Assembly (NCBI GenBank): GCA_036768485.1 | Contig: JAVLUZ010000164.1 | Location: 124,001 to 188,000 of the forward strand | Length of the DNA stretch: 64,000 bases | Origin: Mermis nigrescens | Lineage: Eukaryota > Nematoda > Enoplea > Mermithida > Mermithidae | Direction: 5' to 3' | Shown here: positions 6,314 to 17,284 of the stretch, one piece after another | How the letters are laid out: each line of letters opens with the position of its first letter | Position numbering within the stretch: position 1 is the stretch's first letter | Notes under the pieces: model-generated | Database searches by the model: none | The model's input: only the letters and a program-made list of their open reading frames with translations | Told to the model about the DNA's origin: nothing | Translations under genes and position numbers: made by a program

Positions 6314-7568
6314 AACTGAGTTAGACCTTTTCACGGTCCCTCCTACCCAAGTGGTAGTAAAGCGCGGCTTTTGGCATGAAATACAACCAACGCATCCCAT
6401 AACTAATGAGGGACCATATGAATTTAGAATACCTCCCGATCCTCATTATATTCAGCTGAACAAAAATTACATTTATATGCTACTAAGAATTAAAAAACCA
6501 ACAGTTGCTGCAGGATCAGTAGTACCTGACTATGCACCTATCAATCTTATTGGTAAAACTTTTTTCAAGCAAGTAAAATGTTTTCTAGGAGGCCGTTTAG
6601 TTTTTGACAGCTCCGATAAATATGCATATAGATCTTATTTTGAAACTGAATTAAATTATGGATTTGATGCAAAGCATTCACACTTACAGGCAGCATTATA
6701 TTTTCATGATGGCGGCATTAATGTTGACACAAAAGATAGTGAATCATTCAAAAAGCGAGCTGCTATGTTTAAAGATGAAAATTTTGTAGAAGTTGCGGCT
6801 CCACTGCATATTGATATGTTCTTGCAAGATAGGTATTTAGTCAATTTTACCGATTTTCGCTTAGAATTACACAGAAATAGTAATGCATTTGCTTTGCAGT
6901 GTTTTGAAGATGTTAACTTAGATTTGAAAGTCTCTCAAATGAAATTTTTTATTCGAAAAGTTGAGGTTTTGGACACAGTAAATTTAGCTCTAGAGCAAAC
7001 AATGCTTTCATACACAGCCAAATATCCTATAAGGCGCGTAGCTATCACTAACTTGCATATATCAAACCCTGCTAGGGAAACGCCAAATTATACATTGTTC
7101 ACTGGTCAGCTACCTAGACGTATTGTATTTGCTTGTGTTGAAGGCAGTGCTTATCGAGGCAATCTAGCAAAATCGCCTTTCAACTTCAAACCTTTCAGCA
7201 TATATGATGCAAAAGTAACGTGTGGGGGTATAACCTACCCTGCTTACCCACTTGGCATTGCATTCAAACATGATAGGTACTTGCAAGCCTATAATCAAAT
7301 GTATGATGCACTCGATATAGGCCGTGAAGGTAATTTCATTAGCAGAGATGAGTTTAAGACAAGTCACTGCTTTTTTGTATTCGACTTGACACCTGATGCA
7401 GATGATGGGGGGCATTGGGATCTAGCACATGAAGGAACAACAAGCATAACTGTAAGGTTTGCTGATAATTTGCCTGATTCTGGCATAGAAATCATTATAT
7501 ATGCTGAATTTGATAATTTAATAATGATTGATAAAAATCGAAACACATTTCATGACTATAGTGCATAA
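6276..7568 (+). CDS. Major capsid protein, double jelly-roll (Polinton MCP)
   Basis: 430 residues from the ATG at 6276, preferred over 6249 because it lies 30 bases after the TATA motif and begins MALIDVKSIPSTKTELDLF. The protein forms the pseudo-hexagonal capsomers of Polinton virions. Recognised by the conserved start (TELDLFTVPPTQVVV, GPYEFRIPPDPHYIQLNKNY), the VKCFLGGRLVFDSSDKYAYR region, and the late YRGNLAKSPFNFKPFSIYDA and HFFVFDLTPD-type segment (CFFVFDLTPDADDGGHWDL). It resembles proteins annotated as F54H12.2-like in invertebrate genomes, which are Polinton capsids. The frame is fully open. The stop is two bases before the protease ATG. Confidence 0.92.
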   Translation: MALIDVKSIPSTKTELDLFTVPPTQVVVKRGFWHEIQPTHPITNEGPYEFRIPPDPHYIQLNKNYIYMLLRIKKPTVAAGSVVPDYAPINLIGKTFFKQVKCFLGGRLVFDSSDKYAYRSYFETELNYGFDAKHSHLQAALYFHDGGINVDTKDSESFKKRAAMFKDENFVEVAAPLHIDMFLQDRYLVNFTDFRLELHRNSNAFALQCFEDVNLDLKVSQMKFFIRKVEVLDTVNLALEQTMLSYTAKYPIRRVAITNLHISNPARETPNYTLFTGQLPRRIVFACVEGSAYRGNLAKSPFNFKPFSIYDAKVTCGGITYPAYPLGIAFKHDRYLQAYNQMYDALDIGREGNFISRDEFKTSHCFFVFDLTPDADDGGHWDLAHEGTTSITVRFADNLPDSGIEIIIYAEFDNLIMIDKNRNTFHDYSA

Positions 7569-7570
7569 AC

Positions 7571-7996
7571 ATGAATACTATGGAAGTATTTAAAATTCTT
7601 GAACGTAATATCAAAATGGATATGTTTTTGGGCGTTTTTCCATTAGACCGCTTACCACCTATAAAAAACTATCCTGCAGCTATAGTGGTTAATTTGGATG
7701 CTAGCAATGAGCCTGGTTCACACTGGGTTGCTTTGTATTTTGTAAGCAAGAAACGCTGTGACTATTTTGATAGCTATGGCTTAGAGCCACCTGTGCAATT
7801 GAAGCATTATATTTCTGATAATGCGCTTTCATTTACATACAATAATGTCCAAACACAAGGGCTTTTTTCCATTAGTTGTGGACATATGTGCATCTACTTC
7901 CTCTTATGCAGGAGTAATGATATTCCCTTCAAAAATATTGTTCTATCTATGCTGAGCGAAAAAATTTATAAATACTTTGATAAGCTTAAATTATAA
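7571..7996 (+). CDS. Adenain-like cysteine protease
   Basis: Maturation protease that cleaves virion precursors in adenoviruses and Polintons. 141 residues with the catalytic set in order: His51 in GSHWVALYF, an acidic residue in CDYFDSYG (Asp64 or Asp67), Gln in NNVQTQG (about 95-97) for the oxyanion hole, and Cys103 in SISCGHMCIYF. It is shorter than adenovirus protease (about 200 residues) but normal for Polintons. The ATG follows the capsid stop by two bases; no TATAAATA lies within 50 bases, so it may be expressed from the capsid mRNA. The 3' end carries the next gene's TATA motif. Confidence 0.93.
   Translation: MNTMEVFKILERNIKMDMFLGVFPLDRLPPIKNYPAAIVVNLDASNEPGSHWVALYFVSKKRCDYFDSYGLEPPVQLKHYISDNALSFTYNNVQTQGLFSISCGHMCIYFLLCRSNDIPFKNIVLSMLSEKIYKYFDKLKL
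7965..7974 (+). promoter_or_regulatory. TATA motif for the penton-like gene, inside the protease coding end
   Basis: TTTATAAATA, 24 bases before the ATG at 7999. It is read as IYKY in the protease frame. Confidence 0.65.
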
Positions 7997-7998
7997 AA

Positions 7999-8775
7999 AT
8001 GGATACTAAACAATTCTATTTAACGCTTCCGAGCAATTCACAGGAAGCCAATACTGCGGCTACATTTGTAACTGGCCTGCCAAGGCAAATTATATTATCT
8101 GGCGATTGGGAAGTTGGTTTAGCTGAGATAATTTATGCTAATACATGGCACAATGTTGCTGAGGATCAGAATATGATACAATTTTATGATTTTAAAAATA
8201 ATGTACGAGTAAAAATGCTTATTCCTAGAGCTAGATACCAAAATATACACGATCTTATTAAAACAATCAGTGAGGGAATGAAAATGGTTAGTCAAAATGA
8301 AAAATTTGAATATACTGAGTACCTGACTTTCAAGTATCATGAAAATAAGAAATTTTGTCATATAGTAATTAACACTGCATACATTAAAAGCTTAAAGCTA
8401 ACGAATCATTTGATGTATATGTTAGGCTTTTTAGATAGTCAGCTTAAAAATGTAAATTATACTCTTGCACAAGAAGTGACCATAGCTGCCCATCACTCTC
8501 CTGACATGCTAGGCGGAATGCACAATTTTTACGTTTATTGCGATATAATTGAGCCTCAAATTGTTGGAAACGTTTTTGCGCAACTTTTGCAGGTTGTAAA
8601 CATTGAAGGAAAATACATGGATATTGTAAACCATGCATATATTAGCCCACACTATATACCCGTGCTGAAGAAATCATTTAACACAATTGAAATAAATATC
8701 AAAACGGATCAAAATCAGCCCGTACCTTTTGAATTCGGCAAAACTATCGTAAAATTGCATTTTAGACACCAATAG
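7999..8775 (+). CDS. Minor capsid (penton-like, single jelly-roll) protein
   Basis: 258 residues, the vertex protein of Polinton virions by family knowledge. Typical start (FYLTLPSNSQEANTAATFVT, then LPRQIILSGDWEVGLAEI and YANTWHNV), followed by a beta-rich body and a C-terminal TIEINIKTDQNQPVPFEFGK, the usual closing strand with LHFRH at the end. The frame is fully open. The start lies 24 bases after TTTATAAATA. The stop TAG at 8,773-8,775 abuts the next TATA motif. Confidence 0.88.
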   Translation: MDTKQFYLTLPSNSQEANTAATFVTGLPRQIILSGDWEVGLAEIIYANTWHNVAEDQNMIQFYDFKNNVRVKMLIPRARYQNIHDLIKTISEGMKMVSQNEKFEYTEYLTFKYHENKKFCHIVINTAYIKSLKLTNHLMYMLGFLDSQLKNVNYTLAQEVTIAAHHSPDMLGGMHNFYVYCDIIEPQIVGNVFAQLLQVVNIEGKYMDIVNHAYISPHYIPVLKKSFNTIEINIKTDQNQPVPFEFGKTIVKLHFRHQ

Positions 8776-8785
8776 ACTATAAATA
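8776..8785 (+). promoter_or_regulatory. TATA motif for the gene at 8816
   Basis: ACTATAAATA directly after the penton stop codon, 30 bases before the ATG at 8816. Confidence 0.65.
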
Positions 8786-8815
8786 AAACCTATGTAGGTT
8801 ACATATAATACAAAA

Positions 8816-9088
8816 ATGATTTTCTTGTTGGTGCTCTTACATTCCACATATGGGGTTGATCCATGTATATGAAAATGAGTTATGGTAATTTGCCATAATT
8901 TAGCAGACTATAGTAGCACGTCACACTCTGCAAAAATACAAAAAGTTCTAGTGCCCGACTACCAAATAAAAGTATATTATAATAATATTTTGTTTTTTCA
9001 AGGACCTGTGGCTGATAAGGTGCTTGATTTACATGCTGCTAATAATCATCATTATGATCTGATTACAAAAATGCCTCAAGTGCAGTAA
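8816..9088 (+). pseudogene. Chimeric remnant: signal-peptide-like gene start joined to a PolB fragment
   Basis: The ATG at 8816 opens a short frame (MIFLLVLLHSTYGVDPCI), hydrophobic like a signal peptide or membrane anchor, that hits two stops at about 8,870-8,878. In the same frame, 8,882-9,088 reads VLVPDYQIKV, GPVADKVLDL and NNHHYDLITKMPQV. That pattern is the part of Polinton polymerase that directly follows the N-terminal remnant at 822-1,366, but here it is on the opposite strand. The simplest reading is that the start of a lost small gene was joined to a displaced polymerase piece by a rearrangement. The polymerase match rests on memory of the family pattern, not on an alignment. Confidence 0.55.
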
Positions 9089-9174
9089 GTTTTTTCCTCC
9101 AAAAACAGCGCTTTGGTGGTGCTTGTGACCCGCGCAAATCCTCTCATTCTATGCTCATGCTTAAAGAGCAGCAA

Positions 9175-9415
9175 AAAATGTAACGTACAGTGTAAAGAGG
9201 TGTAAAGTCGTGTAAAGTGTAAAGTGGTGTAAAGTGTAAAGTAGTGTAAAGTGTAAACTTGTGTAAAGTAGTGTAAAGTGTAAAGTGGTGTAAAGTAGTG
9301 TAAAGTGTAAACTAGTGTAAAGTGTAAAATTGGTGTAAAGTAGTGTAAATTGTGAACTGGTGTGAAGTAGTGTAAAGTTTAAACTAGTGGAAAGTGTAAA
9401 GTGGTTCACCATCCT
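9175..9415. repeat. Tandem AGTGTAAAG/GTGTAAAGT array (Polinton subterminal)
   Basis: About 20 short units of the form TGTAAAGTGG or TGTAAAGTAG in a row. The unit matches the AGTGTAAAG termini typical of Polintons and the short copy at 87-100. An open frame on the minus strand here (FTLLYTS repeats) is an artefact of the array. Confidence 0.8.
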
Positions 9416-9524
9416 ATTCTTATCCTACTCCTATCATAGCCCTACCTTATGCTACCCTCCTTCGCCCTCTCTTATCCTAAGTGTAAAGAAGGCGCTAATG
9501 AACCCTTGTTGGTGGCCCCTCTCC

Positions 9525-9910
9525 CTGGGACAATTTTTTCGAAAGTTCCGAACTCCCTTCCCCCCAGGACAAAAGTTCCCGAACTACCCCCATCCCTATG
9601 GACAACTTTTTGAAAGTTCCCGAACTACACCCTTCCCCCAGGGATAAGTTTTTGAAAGTTCCGGAACTACCTCATCCCCGCCAGGGACAACTATTTTCGG
9701 CAAAATACCCAGGGCGCACTCAGGGCGCGCTCAGGGCGCACCCCTCTCCCCCCGCCTATATTATAACACAAAGAACCCACCCCCTCAGGGCGCACATTGT
9801 CAAAGCCAGGGCGCACGTTTTAACCCCCGTTTTTCAGCTGCCTACCACGTTTGCCTATACTATAACACAGGAAAAAGTTCCCGAACCGAGTTCCAGAACT
9901 ATATAGTTCC
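9525..9910. repeat. GC-rich tandem repeats around AAAGTTCCCGAACTAC and CAGGGCGCAC
   Basis: Four to five degenerate copies of a roughly 45-base unit (GGACAACTTTTTGAAAGTTC, CCCGAACTAC) followed by copies of CAGGGCGCAC. The unit contains short inverted repeats (AGTTCCGGAACT). It is non-coding and probably belongs to the Polinton right end. Positions 9,416-9,524 are pyrimidine-rich with no other feature. Confidence 0.55.
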
Positions 9911-10271
9911 GGAACTGCCCCCCACAGGGTCGCAGGGTATACTACTTTTGTCCATATTTTTGTTCGCCACCCTTAAAGTACTTGATTTTTATCCTGTTTG
10001 ACCTCTCCCAACTTCTTCACTTCATATTTTTGTTCTACCCCTTAGAAAGTACTTTATTTTGACCCTATTCGACCTCTCCCGACTTCTGAACAGAAAGTGG
10101 CGAACAAAAATATGCACAAACATGTATTTTTCACTGTCCACCACATTGTAAACTTTAAAAATCTGAACCTAACGCCCCATTGAGTGTAAATAAATTCGGT
10201 TTGGGCCAGTTTGTAGCCCTCTGATTGTAGTACGTTTGTATGTGCCAAACTTATGTTTGTAAACTTTACAC
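9910..10271. repeat. Right Polinton terminal repeat section
   Basis: About 10,030-10,260 is an inverted near-copy of 43,090-43,310 (shared blocks include AAAGTACTTTATTTT, TGTCCACCACATTGTAAACT, CGCCCCATTGA and TGTAGTACGTTTG). An imperfect direct repeat of 9,955-10,020 starts at 10,025. CTTTACACT at about 10,263-10,271 is a plausible element end. Confidence 0.55.
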
Positions 10272-11480
10272 TGAAAAAAAATTTTTGGAAAAAAATCGGT
10301 TTGGGTTTTTTTGAAAGAGATGAAAAAAACCAGTCAGTTGCTCAGATGTACATTCTTGTGATCAATTTTATACACATCACACGACCGTTATGCGTAACGC
10401 TTAAGTGAGTCGCCCAGGACTACCTTCCGTAAAAATTATCATATTTTTCATTCCATTCCCACACATATTTTCAATCAAAATTCGGGATAGGAAAGTGAGC
10501 GGGCTTAATGCGACTTCAGTCGAATTGGTAAGTGTGTTATCATTTCTTACGTGTGTTAAAAGATCATATGTGTGTGTCTCATATTTGTGCCTGTCCCGTT
10601 TGTAGATGCCTTTACCGTAAGCCTTTGCCCAAGTGCCTATTGTCGTATTCATAGATCCTTTTCATATCTCTTGGTTCGTGTTGCTACGCCTCTTTTTTCC
10701 GCGTCAGTTAAAACTGCGTGCGAGCGCAGTTTTGACAGCACTTTAAGATTTTACATTTTACAATTAGTTTTTGAGCTTGAGAGCCTCTCTACCAGGTTCG
10801 CGCTGAGCGTATCTTTTTTCATTCAGTCGCCGTACGTGAGCAGACTCCGTACGTGCCTTTTTTCATCTGTTTGGCTGCAGAACTCGTCTGTTAGTTTTCT
10901 TGTGTCGTGTGCACGCTTCTTTTTACCGTACGCTTTGTTTTTAATCATTCGTGTTTGTGCCAATTGGCATCAGTTGTATGCCTTTGGCAGGGCTTTATTC
11001 CTTTTTAAATTACATTGCTTGATTTTACCCGATTAGCGTAACACGACGGTCGGCAGCATGTATCACTCAGGCTGTCGCTTTTTAATTGCTTCATAATTTT
11101 TCTGTCCAAAAAATATTGTAAAAATTAATTATTTAATTAACGATGCTGGGCTCGGTTGAATTTCTGTGCTGTTGAATTCTGTCCTTGTGCTACACTATAC
11201 TTAGGAACCCTTAATATTTTCAAGCACTGGAAATCAGTTCCAAAACAAGTTAAACAATAATCTTTTTGAGCCCTCAATTAGGTTTCCGGGAACTTACTTT
11301 AATTAGGTACCTAATCTAAAAGGGGTTAAGTAAGTTTCACTAGGTGCGTGCGTAGAGGGCCGGGCTACCTTGAATAGGCCGGGCCGCTTACCCCGAATCA
11401 CCGGCTGGTGATCGACCTCCTAAAAAGGGCGAGAACACCCGTGTGAGCTCATCAGCTTGAGATTCGAGTAAAGTAAGCGA
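10272..11480. other. No recognised gene; T-rich and then locally GC-rich DNA
   Basis: An open frame at 10,572-11,036 has no protein-like pattern. Around 11,345-11,440 there is a GC-rich patch with short inverted blocks (GGCCGGGC, CACCGGCTGGTG). A 21-base hairpin (GAACGTAG...CTACGTTC) lies just after, at about 11,478-11,506. Confidence 0.4.
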
Positions 11481-11499
11481 AGTGAACGTAGTTTGAGTC

Positions 11500-11950
11500 T
11501 ACGTTCACTTATCTGATATTTATTTATCCTTGTGCCATTGTGGAGACTTATTTTTTTCACATAAATGTTGATTGTAATAATAGAATTACGAATCCGACTG
11601 AAATTTTCTTTAAACTCTGTGGTTGAGTAAAGTTTACACTGCATATTAACTCTTGTCCTAGAGCTTGCGGAAACTTAATTTTTCAAAATGTTCTACGTAA
11701 ATTAGAATTGAGAGTCTGACTGTTAGTTTTCTCTACAACTAGTAGTTGTGTGAAGTTTGCACTAATCATTTGTTGTTAAAATGTAGTTTATACTACAATT
11801 TATTTTACTTCAAATCTGAGCGTTAGTGTTCCTTACACTTGATATTTGCATAGAGTTAATGCTGAAAAACGTTGATCTGTTAAAATAATGTAAGGTTGTC
11901 TTGTTTGAAAAGGATAATGCTGATGTTAAGAACAGTATTGTTTTCCGTGT
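11500..11950. repeat. Diverged tandem repeats related to Polinton subterminal DNA
   Basis: Three degenerate units share AAAATGTT, ACGAATCTGAC, TTTCTTTAAAC and GTGTAAAGTTTACACT-like segments. Related units occur at 39,985-40,095 and 40,440-40,540. Confidence 0.4.
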
Positions 11951-12760
11951 TCTTGGACAGCTGTCATTATTGTGGCATGTTACTGTATGTGTTTACAGAC
12001 TGATGTACTCAAATCATACTAATTAAAAGTGGAGTACTAGCAAAGAAAAATGCTCTGATGGAAGAAAAAAGATGAATATACTTGGAATTTCTGGATTATC
12101 AAGGATGTAAAAGAACGGGACTAGGAAAAATCTACCTAAAGTGGCAAAATCTGCTAAAAATCAGACTTTCTCTAAGCAACGCTGAAAATCGATGTATATT
12201 CTGCGGCCAACAGATTAAAATAAATATTTAACCATAAAAATGATTGAAGAAGCAGCACGTTAGCTATGCAGTAGCTATGGGAAATGATATTGAGTAAACT
12301 AACAGTCTTCTAAACCAATAGAATGAAATAGCAGACAACGAAGACAATTGGAGACATAGTTGGTTTAAAACAGTAGGAAACGCGTAAGTTGACTTGAAAC
12401 AGACTAAATGTAGATACACTAGCATGCCCGAAACGATTGTGTGCACTAATCAATCGGCCCTGCTTTGCTTGCTATAATGCTCATAACAAAATAAAACAAC
12501 TTTTAATACAATACCTCTTAAGTTTTTCTATCAAATCAGGTGCCAGCAATTTGAAAAAGTAACTTTGATAGATTTCGTACACTCTTATCTGAAACTTCGA
12601 ACATTATTAAAACAGACACTTTTTTTAGAGGCCGCAGAATATACTTCGATTTTTAGCGTTGTTTAGAGAAAGTCTTGATTTTTAGCATTTGCGACTTTTA
12701 GGTAGATTTTTCCTAGTATAGTACATACACAATGCAAGTATAAATTGCTAAGTACCTAAT
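11945..12760. repeat. MITE-like inverted-repeat element, copy A
   Basis: Left arm about 12,030-12,210 and inverted right arm about 12,633-12,720. The interior (12,215-12,630) is an inverted match to 43,750-44,140, so this and copy D are opposite copies of one family. The flank 11,945-12,045 matches 130-230 beside copy E. No transposase is seen. Confidence 0.7.
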
Positions 12761-12829
12761 GACATTCGCTACAACACTGACAAAGATAGGAATAACTACT
12801 ATTTTTTGTTAACAAAAAGTTGGGTACTA

Positions 12830-14292
<1,463 letters not shown>

Positions 14293-15640
14293 ATATAATT
14301 TTTCGGGAATTTGACTTATTTACTTATTTTATAAATCGATGAAACAAATAATTGCGATTCCTGTGCCTTATGTAAGTATGTAGCTCTTTTTTCTTCTGTT
14401 TCTGGGGGTTAGTTGGAACGTGGAAGCAGCTTTTTGTGCACGGCACTCTATGCACACGAGCGAAAATTCGAAAAAGTTTTGTACACGGACAACATTTTGT
14501 TCGCTACTTGAAAACGTGCTCTTATCCGAAAAACTGCAAAAAGTGCCTCAATTTTCCTAGAAAACTGGGAAATCTATGAAGTCGTTCCGTTGATTACATG
14601 ATGTCATAAGATTTTGTGGGTGGAAACGGTTAGAAAATGAGTTTTTATGATTTTTACCAAAAAGGAACTAAAATAACATTAGTTGGAGTGGTATTTTACT
14701 GCGAAGGTCCGGAAATTTTCGAAATTAAGATCTTTTCATGTAAAATTTGATTACTTTTGGCACTTTGTGCTCCGAAAAAATTTCTGCACGCCGTGCACAT
14801 TAGCCAAAAAAATTTATGCACGATCAAAAATTTAGATGCTCACTGCGCAAAAAAAACTGCATGCAAGATATCTCTTGAATTAATAATGCTGTGAGCCCGG
14901 AAAATGTCTTTTTCGAAAAAGCACGTGACAACTTGATGAAAAACATACAAAGATATAATATATTTTAAAGAACGTACAGGATGCCTCTATAACTTTTGGG
15001 GAAAGCTAGACTTCAAACTGAAAAAACAGATAGGACACTGATTTTTTTTGGTATTCATGTAGTTGATTGATTGGCTTTTGAAAACTGTCTTGAGCCCCAT
15101 TTGAAAAGAACAAGAAGTAGGTCCTTTGCTAGTAACATAATGTTCTGATACTTTACAGATTTTACGTAGAGTTGAAATAGAATTTATCGGAGACTAACTT
15201 TGAAATAATATTCTATGAATAATTACTTTAGCAAGTCTAAACTTTTGGAACATAAATACATTGAATAATATTTAAAAACTATAAGTATTTGCGAATGTCA
15301 CCTTTTCGACTCTAAAATATATTATACATAATATATCATATAAAATAAATATACATAATAAATATACAATTCATAAAGACGGACACATCAAGAATTCAAG
15401 ATGACACTTCACTTTAAAACGAGGTTTAGTGGTTCCAGCGCTCAGTTACGCAACTGTTGTATAAATGCATCGAATAGTCATAAGAGTAGAAAAGAAAATT
15501 TCGGGCTATATTTATTTACTAAAAAAAGGGATATTTTTTAAAGAATCCAAGAAATGCTAAATTTTATGAACTGCCAAATTAAGTGACGATGTAAAAACAT
15601 GCAAGATCACACGAGCAGTTTCTAATAAATGTTTATGTAC
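14293..15640. other. AT-rich DNA without recognised features
   Basis: Both strands were read; no gene, RNA or clear repeat was recognised. Confidence 0.5.
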
Positions 15641-16110
15641 ACGGGGTCGTATTTGAGGCGGAGGTGGCCGCTCTCCCTTTGGTGCGATAAAATTTTGAAA
15701 GGTAAGATAATGCACAGTAAGATGGAAAAATCGCATGTCCTTCTCGCAAAATCTTCTCATTTTCGGCGCTTCGCACCGAATTTGCAATACTTTTTCGTAA
15801 TTTCGGTCCAAGCGCGACCGATAAATGACACTTTTTATAGCCTTTTGAGGAGAAAAACAATTTTAAAAATTGAATTTTATGATTGGATAGAGCATTTCAA
15901 AAAAATCGAAAAATGCGGTTTTTGAGAGCTATCCTGACCACAGCTATAATGGGACACATCTAGGAGGTGCTTTTTCAAAAGGTTGTTAATAAAAAAACTC
16001 GATAGGGCTTTTTTTAGTTTGCACTCAATACCGAGTTTGTAATGAGCGTGTAAAGTTTTGGCATGACATCATAAGATATACAAATCTACGACGGTTTTAT
16101 CGAGACTTGT
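15640..16110. repeat. Interspersed repeat with GGCGCTTCGCACC block
   Basis: The block TTTTCGGCGCTTCGCACCGA and its surroundings resemble 20,905-21,320 and 25,430-25,800. The adjoining 15,940-16,065 (GACACATCTAGGAGGTGC, CTCAATACCGAGTT) is a diverged match to 39,825-39,945. Confidence 0.45.
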
Positions 16111-16209
16111 ACACAACTTAAAGAAGGCGCCTTATACAATTTAATGGTATAGAATTATAGAGTATAAAATTCTCTTGATGGCAATTTTTTACTTTTTGAA
16201 TTTAGCATC

Positions 16210-16500
16210 AATTCTCCAGGGCCCGGTTTCCGGATAAAGGGGTTAAACTAACCACGGGGTTAAATTCGATAAATTTATCGAGATGAGGGTTAAATAATTT
16301 ATCCCCGGTTTCCGAATGAAGGGCTTAACTTAACCCTGAAGAGTTAATTTTAACCCTTATAGCTTAACTTAACCCCAGGTTTAATTTAACCCTGGGGGTT
16401 AATTGCGTTGTATATAATATGCATTTCATATTCGTACTTATCTCAGGTTTCCGAATGAAAGGGTTAAATTGCCGGTGGTTCTATTTCCTCTTTTAAAAGT
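16210..16500. repeat. Short repeats of GGTTTCCGAATGAAGGG and TTAACCCT
   Basis: At least three CCGGTTTCCG-type units, each followed by GGGTTAA or TTAACCC stretches in both orientations, give a folded, partly palindromic block. Positions 16,500-17,285 hold nothing recognised. Confidence 0.45.
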
Positions 16501-17284
16501 TAACCCTAATGCCGTTCAGGATTATTTCTGCAAACTGTATTGGTATTTCACGGTTTGCTATGCACGAGTATGAGAATTCTGAATAGCTTTTAAATTCTGT
16601 GCTATTGTGAGAAAAAGTGAATTCAATTAGTAACATATTTGATATGAAATGGAATGGATTACAGAATTTTTCATGTTCTACAACACTCTGTCAATAACAG
16701 TGAAATCGTTGATCGTCGAGTTCCAAATTTTAATATGTACCGAGCTCGACTATCGATGATTTCATCATACATGTTCTAGTTCGAGTTTGGATGATTCCAT
16801 TCTAGGATATGCAGGAGTGGATTTAAGGGGGATCTGGGGGTTATGCGCTGCCCTCCATTGGATAAAAACAGTTGGCGAGATGAAGAAATGGAAATGTACT
16901 TTGTAATAATTTTGATCATCGATTTCATAATTTCTCAAATTTACGACTTATTTATTACACTTATTCACTTTCTGGATCTGGAAGCCATATTTTTGTAATT
17001 TTTTTCTATTTTTAGCATAAGTTCTGAAAAATTTGCGTTACGCACTAAATGCTTTAATGCACAAGAACAGGAAGTAACGAATTATTCGAAACTCAAAAGG
17101 TCTTTCTGTCGGAATTCCACAAATTTTCCGAGGCTTCGCGCTGATTTTTAGCTGAAGTTAAACAAATTTAAGCACTTTTTTTTTGCACAAAATTGTTTGA
17201 AATTGTGAAATTTTCAGCAAAAGTTCTACGCCAGAAATCATTTTGACCGAAAATAGACAATATGAAAAGGCAAAAAAAAACATT

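Larger units (their letters stand above)
1..10271. mobile_element. Polinton/Maverick (adintovirus-like) element, partly decayed
   Basis: A virus-like DNA transposon recognised by its gene set: chromodomain integrase, family B polymerase remnants, packaging ATPase, adenain-type protease, double-jelly-roll capsid and penton-like protein. Gene order is PolB(-), two small genes(+), INT(+), TBP(-), then ATPase to penton(+). Repeats of the AGTGTAAAG type, which Polinton ends are known for, lie at 87-100 and 9,180-9,410, and a CTTTACACT end lies near 10,271. Positions 1-110 match 43,433-43,530, which in that second copy is internal to a longer terminal repeat, so the true left end probably lies outside the window. 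The right boundary is approximate. The element is defective: polymerase and integrase are broken, whereas the virion genes and TBP are open. Confidence 0.9.

Noticed and set aside
10572..11036. 154-codon open frame
   Set aside because: T-rich DNA giving Phe/Leu/Ser-rich sequence with no domain, no motif and no neighbouring gene structure.
11345..11440. rRNA-like GC-rich patch
   Set aside because: No rRNA signature could be recognised; only short inverted blocks.
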